Shown piece by piece: positions 11,401-23,090 of a stretch of 64,000 nt of DNA (position 1 is the stretch's first letter; each line of letters begins with the position of its first letter). A model generated the notes under the pieces. The model did no database searches. It was not told the origin of the DNA and worked only from the letters and a program-made list of their open reading frames with translations. Source of the stretch: Diphasiastrum complanatum. Taxonomy: Eukaryota; Streptophyta; Lycopodiopsida; Lycopodiales; Lycopodiaceae. A program made the position numbers and the translations under genes. The DNA is taken from assembly GCA_029204225.1 (NCBI GenBank), contig CM055092.1, forward strand, positions 61,937,535-62,001,534, written 5' to 3'.

Positions 11401-11713
11401 TTGAACAATTTTTCATTTGAGGTGGCTTGCTATTCCAGAATGGAAAACTTTGTGTACCAGCGGATGATGAAATAAAGAAGAGAATTCTTTATGAATTGAA
11501 GAAACTTGAAGTTTCTACCTACAAAGCACTTCCAGCTTATGATCCAAAACTTGCTGAAAAACCCGCAGAAAGCCAACAGGCTTTGCCTATAGAAATACAT
11601 GAAAACCTGCACAGACAACAGTGGCATCAACACCACAAAGCACACAATCGCAACCGAAGCATTGGAGTCCTACATGGACTTGTAAATGAGTATAAGACAA
11701 TAGAGCCCTAACA
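11401..11713 (+). pseudogene. Gypsy integrase N-terminal scrap
   Basis: The plus-strand frame contains NGKLCVPADDEIKKRIL, resembling the pre-integrase segment of gypsy elements (compare YRDRVCVPNSEDYRQQVL at about 51.15 kb). The following Gln/His-rich codons have no recognised motif. It is a short fragment from an element not otherwise seen in the window. Confidence 0.5.
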
Positions 11714-11940
11714 TGCAATCAGCATGCGACCAAGGCAACGTATCGCAAGCCAACCCCAAAGGAACTGCATACTGCTAAGGCACAGCCTGATCAACCACAA
11801 GATACCACCAAGGATCGCACAGACTCCACATGAGTTTCACATTTGGTCTGTATGCGGTCAACGAGCAAAGACTACAACTTGACCCCATGAAAAATTGCAA
11901 AGAAGGCAAATCGTTAAGGCAGAGAATACCTACCGCAAAC
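11714..11940. other. Short unassigned stretch
   Basis: It lies between the integrase scrap and the copia A1 LTR. It is relatively rich in CA and CAA. No element or gene is recognised. Confidence 0.3.
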
Positions 11941-12588
11941 TGTGAAAGATCTCAGATCTTTAAGATCCAATCTACTTAAATGATCTTTGGTTAGAAAGAG
12001 AAATACACTACCAATCTCACCAATGTAGAAAAATCAGCATCTGCACACAAAATGAGATGCAAACACTAATAGAATTTGATCAAACTTGAATGAAATGATA
12101 AAGTACTATTGATTTTGATACAAAACCAGCAAGCTACTGTATTTCACATGTGTGGATCCAAAAATACCAACAAATGATCATTCTACACATCGAATTGCAA
12201 GCAATCACCAAGATAGTGCACCAATGGATAGTAGAACCCTAGAGAACCATGTATAAGCATGAAATGAGATAGAGAAGAGAGAAGATTGCTCTCTCCATGA
12301 GTTACATCCTTCTATAGCAGGTCCAAATTCTATTTGACCACTTGGCCTTCCCACCAAAATGCTAACCCTACTATTTTTGGGTCTAGATTCAATGTACCCA
12401 ACTATTCAAATTTGAATCTACTCAAACTCGCATTCTAACATTCCCACACTATCAAAAAGTGTTTATTCAAATGACATTTAGACTGATGAACTTTGAAAAG
12501 TCAATCTCTAAATCTAAAACAAGTTTTGGCCTCCATATGCCAAATATGAAAATATAGCAAAATATGATGAAATTAGTTGAATCTTTCA
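11941..12588 (-). repeat. Copia A1 3' LTR
   Basis: This 648-bp unit starts TGTGAAAGATC and ends ATCTTTCA on the plus strand. It matches the LTRs at 34461-35101 and 61002-61576 over nearly its full length. Shared landmarks include CACCAATGGATAGTAGAACC and AACCCTACTATTTTTGGG. The next bases are the polypurine tract of the element. Confidence 0.9.
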
Positions 12589-12602
12589 TACTCTCTCTTC
12601 AA
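12589..12602 (-). other. Copia A1 polypurine tract
   Basis: The plus strand reads TACTCTCTCTTCAA, so the element strand has a purine run GAAGAGAGAGTA directly against the LTR start TGAAAG. This is the expected second-strand primer position. Confidence 0.75.
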
Positions 12603-14370
12603 CTAGTTTTAGCATAGACTTTGATAACACTCCAAGTGAAGTTCTATGCTTCATGAACAAGTCCTTTCCCAATGCTTTGGTGAAGATATCAGCTACACAT
12701 TCCCTTGAAGACACACGTTGAAGCTCCACCTCCTTTGCAATGACTTGCTCCCTCACAAAGTGATATTGTATCTCAATATGCTTGCTCCTAGCATGAAAGA
12801 TAGGATTGGATGTCATTCTTTGGGCTTATTGATTGTCACAAAAGATGATTGGGCTCTCCAAAAAATCCAACAAGTGAAGATCCTTGATCATCCTCTTGAT
12901 CCATACCATCTCCTTTGTGCAATGTGTAAGAGCTTTGTACTCGGCCTCATTAGATGACAATGAGATAGTGGCTTGTTTCTTCGACATCCATGATATAGCT
13001 CCATCACCTATGAAAATACAATGAGTACTAATGGATTTCCTATCCATTACATCTCCAGCATAGTCCAAATCTGAAAATACAAAAATATCAGGTAATGGTC
13101 CCTCATACAATATGCCAAAATCTCGAGTTCCAATGATGTACCTCAAAACTCACTTTCCTAGCTTCCAATGCTCCTCACTAGGATCTTGCATGAATTGACT
13201 CAATCTTCCAACAAAATAGCTTAGATATGGTCTAGTAATGGTTATATAGATGAGTGAACCAACTAGCTTCCTATAGAGAGTAATGTCCTCGAAGGATCTT
13301 TCATTACCTCTTATAGTTAGCTTTACATGAGACTCCATAGGTGTATCAATAGCTTTTGCATCTACCATATGAAATCTTTCTAGAATAGAATTAGCATACT
13401 TCTATTGACAAATGAAAGTAGATTTAGAAGATCTAATTACTTCTATTCCCAAAATGTAATGCAAATTACCAAGATCATGCACCTCAAACTCCTTCTTAAG
13501 AGCATTCTTGATATCCTCCACATCTTGATTGTCTCCACCACTCAAGATGATATCATCCGCATAGATTAGCAAGATGGTAACATCATTTCCAGCAAACCTA
13601 TAATAAAGTGAATGATCATACTCACTCATAACAAAGCCTTGAGAGAGTAAAAAAGTGTTAAGCTTAGCATACCAACTCCTTGGTTCTTGCTTAAGGCCAT
13701 ACAAACTCATTTGTAGAAGACACACATGATTTGGCTTTGTTGATGAAATTATAGCTCTTGGGTTGCTCCATGTACACTTCCTCCTCAAGATCGCCATTCA
13801 AGAATGCATTTGAAATTTCCATTTGCCATAGATCCCATCCATAAAGTGTAGCAAGTGAAATGATGACTCGAATGCTTACCATCTTTGCCACGGGTGCAAA
13901 GGTCTCATCATAGTCAATCCCTTGTTGTTGAACATATCCTTTTGCCACTAACCTTGCCATGTACTTGTTGATAGATCCATCTTGGTTTGTCTTCACCTTG
14001 AACATCCATTTGTATCCAATAGCTTTCTTGTCTTTAGGCAACTCCACCAATCTCCATGTTCCATTCTTCATAAGAGCTTGATACTCAAGATCCATTGCTT
14101 GGATCCACTCCTCTTCTTTCCTTGCTCGATCTATACTTGTAGGCTCATCCAAAGAGGTTAGGAAAGCAACATAATTTCCAAAAACTACTTGCTTACCCTT
14201 TTGATCATATGTGAGCCTTGAAGGTACTTGTCTTTCTCTTGATGTTCTCCTTGGCTTTTGACTTGATGAAGGTCTGTCATCATCACCATCCAAAGTAGGA
14301 TCCTTCTCATCAACATAAAAAATGTTAGATCCATCCACACTACCATCAATCATGCTTGAAGACACTTTTG
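12589..14370 (-). pseudogene. Copia A1 reverse transcriptase and RNase H
   Basis: RT begins around GTWRLVELPKDKKAIGYKWM (about 14050), has QMEISNAFLNGDLEEEVY where the usual catalytic Asp (D-V/I-K-N-A-F) is Glu, and keeps LLIYADDIILSGG (about 13560). RNase H shows SDLDYAGD, SSNEAEYKAL and FCDNQ, ending in VADIFTKALGKD. Lesions are visible by comparison with sister copies: TAA for Ser after CDNQ (12828), TGA for Arg after LGK (13149), TAG before KYANS (about 13404), and a frameshift near 13700-13790. Confidence 0.9.
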
Positions 14371-15340
14371 GAATGTTCCCCTCATAAAAATGACATCTCT
14401 ACCAACGATCACTTTGTTAGTAGAAGGAATGTAAACCTTGTAGGCTTTACTCACCTCACTATATCCAACAAAATACCTCTTCTTGAAGATAAATCCTTCT
14501 TGGTCCTATCATCAAGAGTAATGTTGACATAGCATGTGCATCCAAAGGTTCTTAGAAAGATGACACTCGGCCTCCTCTTGAATAGCATCTTAGAATGTGT
14601 CCTTCCATCCAAAATAGCACTCGGCCACCTATTGGACAAGAAATTGGCACACAACAAAGCTTGATCCCAAAATGGTTTTTCAAGACTAGCACTTAACCTC
14701 ATAGCTTTATCACTTTCACATAAAGTCCTATTCTTCCTTTCAGCCACTCCATTTTGTTGTGGGGTCCTTGATGTTGTATACTCCCTCTTGATTCCATGCT
14801 CATCACAAAAGGCCTTGAACTTGTTAGATATGTACTCACCGCCGTTGTCACTCCTCAAGCACTTGATCTTTGTGGAAAATTGGTTCTCCCTTGCATTCTT
14901 GAACTTGATAAGGACATCATACACTTCATCCTTGCTCTTTAGTAGATAGATCCAACAAAATCTACCAAAATCATTGCATCAATGAATGTTGCATACATCT
15001 TAGTTCCACTATTGCTAATTGTAGTAGATCCATGAATATCTGAATGTACAAGCTGAAAAGGCCTTGTAGATCTAGAAATAGATCTAGTATAAGGTAGTCT
15101 ATGTGACTTAGATAAAGCACAAGACTCACAAACATGCTTGATATCACTTAAGGAACTTGGAAGACCAATCACAACCTTCCTTGCCATTACCTCCAATGAC
15201 CTGAAGTTGAGGTGTCCCATCCTTTTGTGCCAAACCTCTTGAATAGGAATTTGCTCCCTTGCAACACATCCAGCTTGGTTAGCAATAACACAAGCATCTA
15301 GTTTGAACAACTTCCCTTGCCTTTTACCTTTTCCAACCAA
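14371..15340 (-). pseudogene. Copia A1 integrase
   Basis: The zinc domain is present as WHKRMGHLNF (H-x3-H) and CESC. The catalytic triad is visible: HSDIHG (about 15035), LRSDNGGEY (about 14850) and VAERKNRTL (about 14735). A stop or frameshift at about 14925-14940 separates the zinc half from the core. The fragment after the core (FGCTCYVN) runs to about 14451, then the frame changes into the linker before RT. Confidence 0.88.
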
Positions 15341-15780
15341 GACATCCTTCCTTTTGCATCTCCATCAAACTCCACCTTGAGGCCTTTACTTATCATTTGG
15401 CTCACAGTAAGCAAATTCTTGGTAGTAGATGGAATAAACAAGACATCCTCCAAATGAATATTCCTATTTGTAGAGAGAGAATTAGGAATTTTGCCAATCC
15501 CTTTGATTGCACACTCACCATCATTGGTCGTGTAGATCACCCTCTTGTCATCTCCATATGCCAACAAAGAAGTGAAGTACTCTTTGTGAAAGGTCATGTG
15601 TGAACTTGCTCCACTATCAATCCACCAAAGATCTAGATCCCCATCATTAGCAAGCATACATGAAGACATCACAAAAGCATCATCATTTGCATCTTGAACA
15701 TCCAAACCATCCTCATCAAGAGTAAGATTATCTTGCTTGTCTCCTTGATCTCTCTTCTTCTTGTAGCACTCACTTGCAAA
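15298..15780 (-). pseudogene. Copia A1 protease and zinc knuckle
   Basis: The protease motif WWIDSGASSHMTFHKEYF is intact (about 15615). Upstream the nucleocapsid knuckle CFYCGIK-stop-HFASEC carries a TGA where Gly is expected, so gag and protease are separated by a nonsense change. The frame ends in LFIPSTTKNLLTVSQM and overlaps the integrase zinc domain out of frame. Confidence 0.85.
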
Positions 15781-16500
15781 GTGTCATTTGATGCCACAAT
15801 AGAAGCACTTGAGCTTTGATCTGTCCTTCCACTTGAAGAAGCATCCACTTGATCTTGCCCTTTAGACCACTTACCTTTGGTTTTCCCTTGAATTTGCTCT
15901 TTGTGAACATAACATCCTCTTGAAGTGTCGATGTAGATCCACCTCTTGCTTGAAGCCTATATTCCTCATTGATCAAGATCTCTTGAAGATCCATCAAACT
16001 TGGCAAAGTCTTTTGAATAGCAATACTTTGAACAATGTTAGCATGAGTATCCAACAAGCCATTAAGAATTACTTGAATAAGCTCTCCTTCCTTAATGCTT
16101 TCATCAAAACAGGCCAACTCATCATTCAATGCTTTCATTCTCAAAACAAAAGTACTTAGACTTTCTTCATTCTTTTGCAAACAAGAAGAGATTTGCCTTC
16201 CTAGAGCTAGCACTCTAGAAGTAGACTTGGATTCATAAAGCTTCTTCAATAAATTCCAAACTTCCAAAGATGATGTGCACTTACCAACTTCCTTGAGAAG
16301 TTCATTGGTAACATTCATCTTTATCATGTGTAGTACCTCATTTGATCTTGTTGTGTTGCTGGTCTCTCCTCCAAACCTACAACAATATCCAAAACATCAT
16401 TCATCTCAAGAAGTGACTCCATCCTCACTTTCCACAATGAGTAGTTACTTGAGGTAAGCCTATCATTGGCTTCCAACATGACTCCAATTGAGGTTGCCAT
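15770..16500 (-). pseudogene. Copia A1 gag
   Basis: This is a UBN2-type copia capsid. It starts at about 16498 (MATSIGVMLEANDRL), with SSNYSLWKVRMESLL near 16440. It continues after a frame break in the 185-codon frame at 15770-16327 (TNELLKEVGKCTSS, KLYESKSTSR, ILNGLLDTHANIVQS). The 5' leader and 5' LTR are missing: at about 16503 the text switches to another copia fragment. Confidence 0.88.
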
Positions 16501-16503
16501 GTA

Positions 16504-16856
16504 GCAGGCTGCGATGATGCTTCTTCTTGAATTTCTCTAGGTCTGTTCGAGCTGGCTTGGTCTGATCTGATGACAGGTACTGTCAGCTACTCGACTACTG
16601 TAGCTGTAGCTGCAGGTTCTATAGAAGAAACATTATCGTTGGAAGATTCCATGCTACATAAAATAGGATGAAATGACATAGCATCGTTTATAGATGGTTG
16701 TTTGAAATCATAGTATGTATGTTCTTGAAATATTACATCCCTAGAGACAAATACTACCTTGGTGGATGGATCATAAACTTTGTAAGCTTTATGTTCATCA
16801 GGATAGCCAATGAAAATACATTTATTTGTCCTATAATCCAGCTTCTTCGATCAGAG
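16504..16856 (-). pseudogene. Copia fragment, integrase C-terminal part
   Basis: On the minus strand it reads KLDYRTNKCIFIGYPDEHKAYKVYDP then VVFVSRDVIFQEHTYYDF, the conserved stretch after the copia integrase core. It is open for about 85 codons. It belongs to a family different from copia A and joins gag of A1 directly, so it marks a recombination or insertion breakpoint. Confidence 0.75.
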
Positions 16857-17378
16857 TGAGTGAACAAATGTAATCAAACAACAATGAAGTGCATTCAAAT
16901 TACAACAAGCATTCATCTACGTTATACACAAATAGAAAAACGTGCTACTGCTATATTACACTGAAGCACAACAAAATAGTAATTACAACCAGAATGAAGG
17001 CGTAACTGGGAGGCTCAAAATCATTCGTCTCATGGACAGAGCATCACGTAGAGTGTTCTTGGATGATCTATTTATAAATTTCATCTATGTATCAATTACA
17101 ATAAATATTTGTCACCTAATTAGATAAGCCGTTGCACTTGGAAGTATTTGGCTTTTGTGAGAACTATACATGGTATATACGTTCAACGAATCAGAGAATG
17201 CTGACGCTGACAAGGACGGTACAAATCTCTCACTTTGCATTTTATGTAAAGTGCCTTTCTCTCACTTCGCAAATTCTGGGAAGTGCTTGGAGCATTTGTC
17301 GTTGAAAATAGACGACTGTCGGGATTTTCCTCTCTCTTCAAGATTTTGCAAAAAAAGCCGACAGTGCTTGTAAAAATG
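16857..17378 (+). repeat. Large inverted repeat, left arm
   Basis: This arm is the reverse complement of 20111-20735, with roughly nine in ten bases shared by eye. Landmarks are GATCAGAGTGAGTGAACAA at the outer edge and CTTGTAAAAATG at the inner edge. The left arm holds only TTCCTCTCTCTTCAAG where the right arm holds a 108-bp (GA)n array. The arms look like LTR copies in opposite orientation. Confidence 0.75.
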
Positions 17379-17539
17379 TGAAGGTGCCCTTAAAAAGGCG
17401 ACAATGTCTTTAAAATAGCTTAACTTCTTCAAAATAGTTGAAAGGAAGAAGCTTAACCCAAGTGTGGCATTTTTTGAGAAAGTGCGAAAAAGTCGACATT
17501 GTTAAAAAATAGTTGAATTGTTGAACTATGATGTAAGTG
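17379..17539. other. Spacer with related AAGCCGACA text
   Basis: It contains diverged copies of the motif seen downstream (AAAAAGGCGACAATG, AAAAAGTCGACATTG). No coding frame is supported. Confidence 0.4.
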
Positions 17540-17655
17540 TCGCATTTCGGGAAAAGCCGACACTGTCGCATTTCGAAAAAAAGCCGACACTGTCGCATTT
17601 CAGAAAAAGCCGATGTTGTCGCATTTTAAAAAAGCCGACACTGTTAAAAACATAG
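17540..17655 (+). repeat. Tandem GCCGACACTGTCGCATTT repeats
   Basis: Four units start near 17555, 17583, 17608 and 17633. Each carries the dyad CGACA-n-TGTCG followed by CATTT and an A run; two of the four dyads are perfect. The period is 25-28 bp. Related text occurs in the LTRs at 28.5-28.7 kb and 58.85-59.18 kb. Confidence 0.75.
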
Positions 17656-18145
17656 TTCATTTCTGCAGACTGTTGCGACACTTAGTGTATTTCTGCAAAG
17701 TTGTTCTAAATGCTAATTTGTGGAAGTTCTTGAAGATGGCCAAGTCTTCATTGATCTTCAAATTATTGAACTTAACATCTGAACTTGAAATATGATAGGA
17801 TTGGTTATGAGATCAACCGAAAGCCTCTCGTAGACGTTCTTCAAATAATTTGGTTGTCTAGGTTATGATTCTTGCAGGTGTCAGATGAGCAGACGTAGAA
17901 CCAATTGGTTTCACCTAACCCTAGATCAACGATCAATAAACGTGCAGGAAGAATCTTGAAATAGAAATAGTCATTCACCAAGGAGACAATTGTGGACTTA
18001 ATTTCCAACAAGACCTAGCAAGCAAAATCCCAAGGCTCACATTCACAAGGAGGAAGCTAGAAGCTCTCACTTGCAAATGAGCCAAAAGATTCAAAAGTTG
18101 ATGTCTCTTGCCTAGTTATAGACAATGCTCTAACTTAACTAAACA
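17656..18145. other. No recognised feature
   Basis: This is AT-rich text between the dyad array and the copia RT scrap. No element end, repeat or motif-bearing frame is seen. Confidence 0.3.
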
Positions 18146-18149
18146 TAAC

Positions 18150-18530
18150 GAGAACACAAGGTATGCAAGTTGCAAAAAGCTCTTTACGGGCTGAAGCAAG
18201 CTCCAAGGGCTTGGTTGATAGAATCAATCGATGCTTGTTGCAACACAACTTTACTTCAAACTCTGCCGACTCTAATGTTTATCTCAAACACAGAGGTTCA
18301 AGCTATGTTATAATAGCTCTGTACGTTGATTCAACAACAATTCGAATCAGTTACTACAAGAGACAAAGTCTCTATTGTCGAAGGAATTCGAAATGATCGA
18401 TTCACGCCCAGTGCATTACCTCCTCGAGATCGAGATAACTAGAGACAGAACAAACAGAAGGATTGCGAGAAGCCAAGAAAGGTATCTAATCAGTGTACTC
18501 TACAAGGCTGACAAGATTATGATTATTTTT
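18150..18530 (+). pseudogene. Copia reverse transcriptase scrap
   Basis: Read across two frames, it shows KALYGLKQAPRAW, then RINRCLLQHNF and SADSNVYLKH, then IIALYVDSTTI where the usual box is LYVDD. The second Asp of YVDD is Ser here. The remnant ends near VHYLLEIEI. There is no flanking LTR or other domain. It resembles the family of the fragment at 56.9-57.5 kb. Confidence 0.7.
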
Positions 18531-18539
18531 TAGAAAAAA

Positions 18540-18860
18540 TATCAAGGGTATATGGGCGAGCAATATATATTTTTAAAAATAGAAAGTTAAAATAGTAAGT
18601 ATGAAAAATTGGCTAGTAATGAGCTTTTTGTTTTTTTTTAGTATCTGTGACAAATTGTCAAAAATTGACAAGTAATGAACTTTAAAAAAAAAAAATCAAA
18701 AAATAGAAACTATGAGAAAATTAGAAGGGAAAAAAAAATAGTCACTATGAAAAAAAATGAACGAGTAATGACTTTTCGGAAAATAAAAAGTTTTTAAAAA
18801 TAGTAGTTATAAAAAATTGGCTAGTAATGGCTTACGAATTTGAAAATAGGTGAAAAAAGA
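18540..18860 (+). repeat. Degenerate AT-rich tandem repeat
   Basis: Four diverged units share the phrase AAAAATTGGCTAGTAATG followed by CTTTT (about 18607, 18668, 18756 and 18818). Spacing is about 60-90 bp. The region is more than 75 percent A+T. Confidence 0.5.
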
Positions 18861-20110
18861 CCACACATGCGAGTAATTTTTTTTAAGCACTGAAACTTCA
18901 TATTGAAGTGCTCAAAAAAAATCACAAAGAAATAAAATTTCAAATGTGAAGAAGTGAAGTGTTTCTCTCCCAAATTTCCAAGAAAAACTAGAAATGAACC
19001 TACTCTTCATAACTTTGTCAAATTTTAACAAAATTGGCTAAAAATTGGTGCAAATCAAAGTTGAGATAGAGACCTACAATTTATAAAATTATAGTAAAAA
19101 AAACAGCCAAAAGTAAGGCCAAAATGGAGAAAATAGACTGTAAAAAATAGTAAGCTCAACTATGATTGTACTATTAGTGTAGTTTATAGTTGTTATGTAT
19201 TGTTTCATTTTGGTAGGTAGGCTTTAGTTAAGAAGCCAGCTCGAGGACTTGTCTCGAGCCAATAACGAGAGTTTATATGTATATAGAGGCCAACAGTGAA
19301 ATTTAAGCATTTATTAGGTATATCCCACGTGGTGTCCCCATGCAAATGGGACCTTTACTTGTATATGTATCATTCTCTTTGTAATGAAGATGCTTTTGCT
19401 TTGTGAGCTCTTTACTTTATGTGAGCTCCTCCATCACTCTATAACTTGTGGTTGCTGCTTATGGTTTCGATGGTTGGCAATTAGTCAGTGATTGCATCTC
19501 TGATCTGCACTCTCCACTAAATCCGAATTTCTACATAGAATGTTAACTGCCTTAGCTATGCTTTTTTTTTCATTGCTTTTCGATGGATGCCTTTCAAGCT
19601 TATTGTTCATAGTATTCTACAAAAATGAATGTCACATGCATTGTTTTGCTATGTTAGAGGTTTACAATGTGGCTATGAACTGATGTACTTTAGTTCATAG
19701 CAACTTTAAACCCGATTTTCCAAGAACCTGTTTGTGAATAAAAAAGTGTCAAAAATGTATGCCTACACTGATGCTTAGGCTTTCATGATGTCAGCTTGCT
19801 CACTATCAGAATTGTTAGCCTATCATAGTAATTTTTATAATTGTATCATAACCCAAAGGCAACATCTATAGCTGGATCACTATGAATGAAAGCTTCGAAG
19901 CCTCTTTAGTGACTGTGTACTATGTGATGCTCATGCTTACGGAATTGCTTATTCCATTGCATGTAGTTATCAAGAGCTATCAATACTACGTACATGTTAC
20001 AACTAAATTACTTATGCCAATATAGCATGATGTGGTGTGGTGATACATTATTGCTGGTATATGTGGAAATGATTACAAGGATGGTAAAAGAATCTATACA
20101 CAGCATTTTT
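18861..20110. other. Noncoding stretch, possible solo LTR
   Basis: No gene is seen. At 19180-19520 the text has LTR-like character: a TATATGTATATAGAGG promoter-like box, a TGTAATGAAGATGC stretch that could hold a polyadenylation signal, and CTCTTTACTTTATG repeats. No matching copy exists in the window to confirm it. Confidence 0.3.
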
Positions 20111-20735
<625 letters not shown>

Positions 20736-22223
20736 ACGTCTACGACTCCTCAGTTTCTGATCAGACGATGATTGTCTTTGACGCCCGAGGAACTTGCACT
20801 GTCATACTGCTCTTTCAATCTATTTCAGAACTAAACTTCTGATTAAATCCTTTTTTAGTAATGCCACACACAAACCATTTCTAATCTCTTCGGTGGACTG
20901 TACTCATTTCTGTTTTTGTGAGTATGAACTAATTTATAAGATCCTGTTGGGCAACAGAACATTTAAGCTGTGATTATACTTAGCATAAATATTCTATTAG
21001 ATTATTTTTGCATCTAGTAGCCCATTGCAACGAGAGAGCTATTCCGCAAATATTCCAGCTCTCTTCTCCGTTCACGTTCTCCATACTCCCTTGCATGTGC
21101 CTTATCTACATGAATCCATGCTCTCTTTTATTGCTATGTACTCATCCTTCCACTCCTAATGTGATTCCATTGAGATCCTTATGTTTCTAGCTTCCTATGG
21201 ATATGCTATCTTGAATGCTTTGTTCTTTTCTTGCTCTTAGCTTTGCTTCCATTGTCATGGCTACTTGCTTGGATTTGGCACATGACATTACTACCATCAA
21301 CGAAAAGGTCAACCCAAACAGAACGTTGAGGATTTTTTTGAACGACCACACATATACATAGTCTAAAACTGAATCCTACAAATGCTTACCTTGAAAACCA
21401 ACGAATCTTTAAAAAATTTGCAAAACTTTTCCAAATGTTGTCTACGCAAGCATGAATCTTTCAAAAGCGCATGTTTCTCAATACATGTACATCATGGCAT
21501 TGTGATCACACACAATGAGACTGACCACATCCCAGAAATTCATATCTTGATAAGCGACGAATTTTCAGAGATTTCCCAGATCTTTTCAAAAAGTTCCCAG
21601 ACAAGCATGAACCTTTCACAACCACGCGATTCTCAATACGCATACATCAAAAAATCGAAAGTGCAACCATCAAAATGAGGATTGGCAACTGAAACTAACA
21701 AAAGCTGCAAAAAATACACAGTGGACCATACCTTGCAAAAACCAAAAACCTTCCAACAATATACAAACTGGCCACAATTGAATAAAAGCACAAGAAAATG
21801 AAAAACATGGAAACCACTCTCGCACTAACCGTAATGCTCAGAACCAGAATGCAATGCCCAGACAACACATATGTGAATCTCATGCATGCGTGTCAAGCAT
21901 CCATTTTTAATCCACCTCATGCTCCATGTTGACATAACCATAGCATGTAGCATGACAATGTAGCAGCTGTCTAGAAAGAAGGAGACCATGCACCTTCTCA
22001 TGAAAAACACTTGCCTCTCTCAATGAAATGAGAAAGTGATGAAAGGCACCCACCATGCATGCTCTTGAAAAACAAAAACACCATATGTGCAAGAACTCGT
22101 TTTATTCAAAGAAAGAAGGAAGTGAAACCCAAGGCCCAAGCAGTTGTTTACAAAGGAGGATGTAGCAATCCTTGAGCTAATACATGGCCATTACTATTTT
22201 ATTTTATTTTATTTTGATTTGAT
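20736..22223. other. No recognised gene
   Basis: Mixed intergenic text. Short frames at 21008-21190, 21382-21678 and 21695-22092 show no motif. I see no element ends. Confidence 0.35.
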
Positions 22224-22322
22224 GTGGGGGGGAGGCCTTGCCCCGAGGGCCTTCCGTGCTGGGAGGGCGGGAGCCCGAGGGCAGGGCCCGACCTGCACGA
22301 AAGGCCCGAACCCCTGCATAAT
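22224..22322. other. GC-rich island
   Basis: About 100 bp are about 70 percent G+C in an AT-rich region, with GCCTTGCCCCGAGGGCC and GGGCAGGGCCCGACC. It starts abruptly after a TTTTATTTTATTTT run. I cannot identify it; a fragment of a GC-rich transposon or of organellar or ribosomal DNA is possible. Confidence 0.4.
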
Positions 22323-22664
22323 GACAGGTCTAAGATTCTCATCCCTCATGGATTCTGGCATAATCCTTCATGCGTTTATTCAAGAAGGAGAATTCTAAAC
22401 AAAACTACTGCTTACTTCATATGCAAGTAAAGTCCACCTCTGGAGGTGCATCACAAATACAAAGGAAAATAAAAGACTTGGCATTACGAGGAAAAAAACA
22501 TTTTGTCCCCAAAGGACCAGAGCGCTGCCAAGTTAACAAAAATAGGAACGCTCCAGCTATCTCTACCATAATGGCAAGGAAAAAAACAAAATAGGTCTTA
22601 GGTATTGGCCATTGGAGAGTGGAGGAGTAGTTGGAAAAGGGGAGAGAGAGAGTCAATGTGGTTC

Positions 22665-22702
22665 TATAAAGGTTGAGAGAGTGAATGAGAGAGAGACACG
22701 TG
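22665..22702 (+). promoter_or_regulatory. Putative lipase promoter: TATA box and G-box
   Basis: TATAAA lies at 22665-22670 (context TTCTATAAAGG) and a CACGTG G-box at 22697-22702, within a GA-rich stretch. The TATA box is 426 bp upstream of the chosen start codon. The G-box would lie just downstream of the expected transcription start. Position only; no expression evidence. Confidence 0.4.
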
Positions 22703-22760
22703 TTGATAAGCGGAGAGACGGGGAGAGAGAGAAAGAGGCATGAAAGAGTGAATGACTCGG

Positions 22761-22884
22761 GGAGTCGGGAATGCTTCTTGGTTTCCAAGGGGAGGCTCGA
22801 ACCTGGGACCAAAGAAACTTTGGATGCGAAGCTAACCAGTTGAGCCAACCCCGTTGAGTGGGAGTCGGGTGGGAGTCGGGAATG
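22761..22884 (-). mobile_element. tRNA-derived SINE with target-site duplication
   Basis: On the minus strand an RNA polymerase III A box TGGCTCAACTGG (22836-22847) is followed by a B box GGTTCGAGCC (22794-22803), spaced as in a tRNA. A 13-bp direct repeat GGAGTCGGGAATG flanks it (22761-22773 and 22872-22884), giving a core of about 98 bp. The tRNA cloverleaf does not pair well, so a short SINE or retroposed tRNA relic is more likely than a working tRNA gene. It sits in the leader of the lipase gene, in antisense. Confidence 0.7.
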
Positions 22885-23090
22885 ACTGAGCGAGAGAGAG
22901 AGAGAGAGAGAGAGAAAGAGGCGTGAAAGAGTGAATGACTGAGCGAGAGAGAGAGAGAGAGAGAAAAGAGCGAGTGATAGTGGGAGACGAGAGAAGGGAG
23001 AGTGACAGAGGAGAGAACGAGAGAGAGATGGGTGGCAGTTCAGCTTCTTCGCTTGCAAAGAACGAGAGAGACGCCACGAAACAGAGAGAC

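Noticed and set aside
17540-17655. CRISPR-like array of short repeats
   Set aside because: Repeat plus spacer is only 25-28 bp, spacers are A runs, no cas genes exist and the DNA is plant nuclear.
22774-22871. Functional tRNA gene
   Set aside because: A and B boxes are present but acceptor and T stems pair poorly and target-site duplications flank it, so a SINE fits better.
22935-23090. N-terminal extension of the lipase from ATG at 22935
   Set aside because: The extra 52 codons are mostly RERER/ER from GA repeats and a duplicated segment; family homology starts at 23091.
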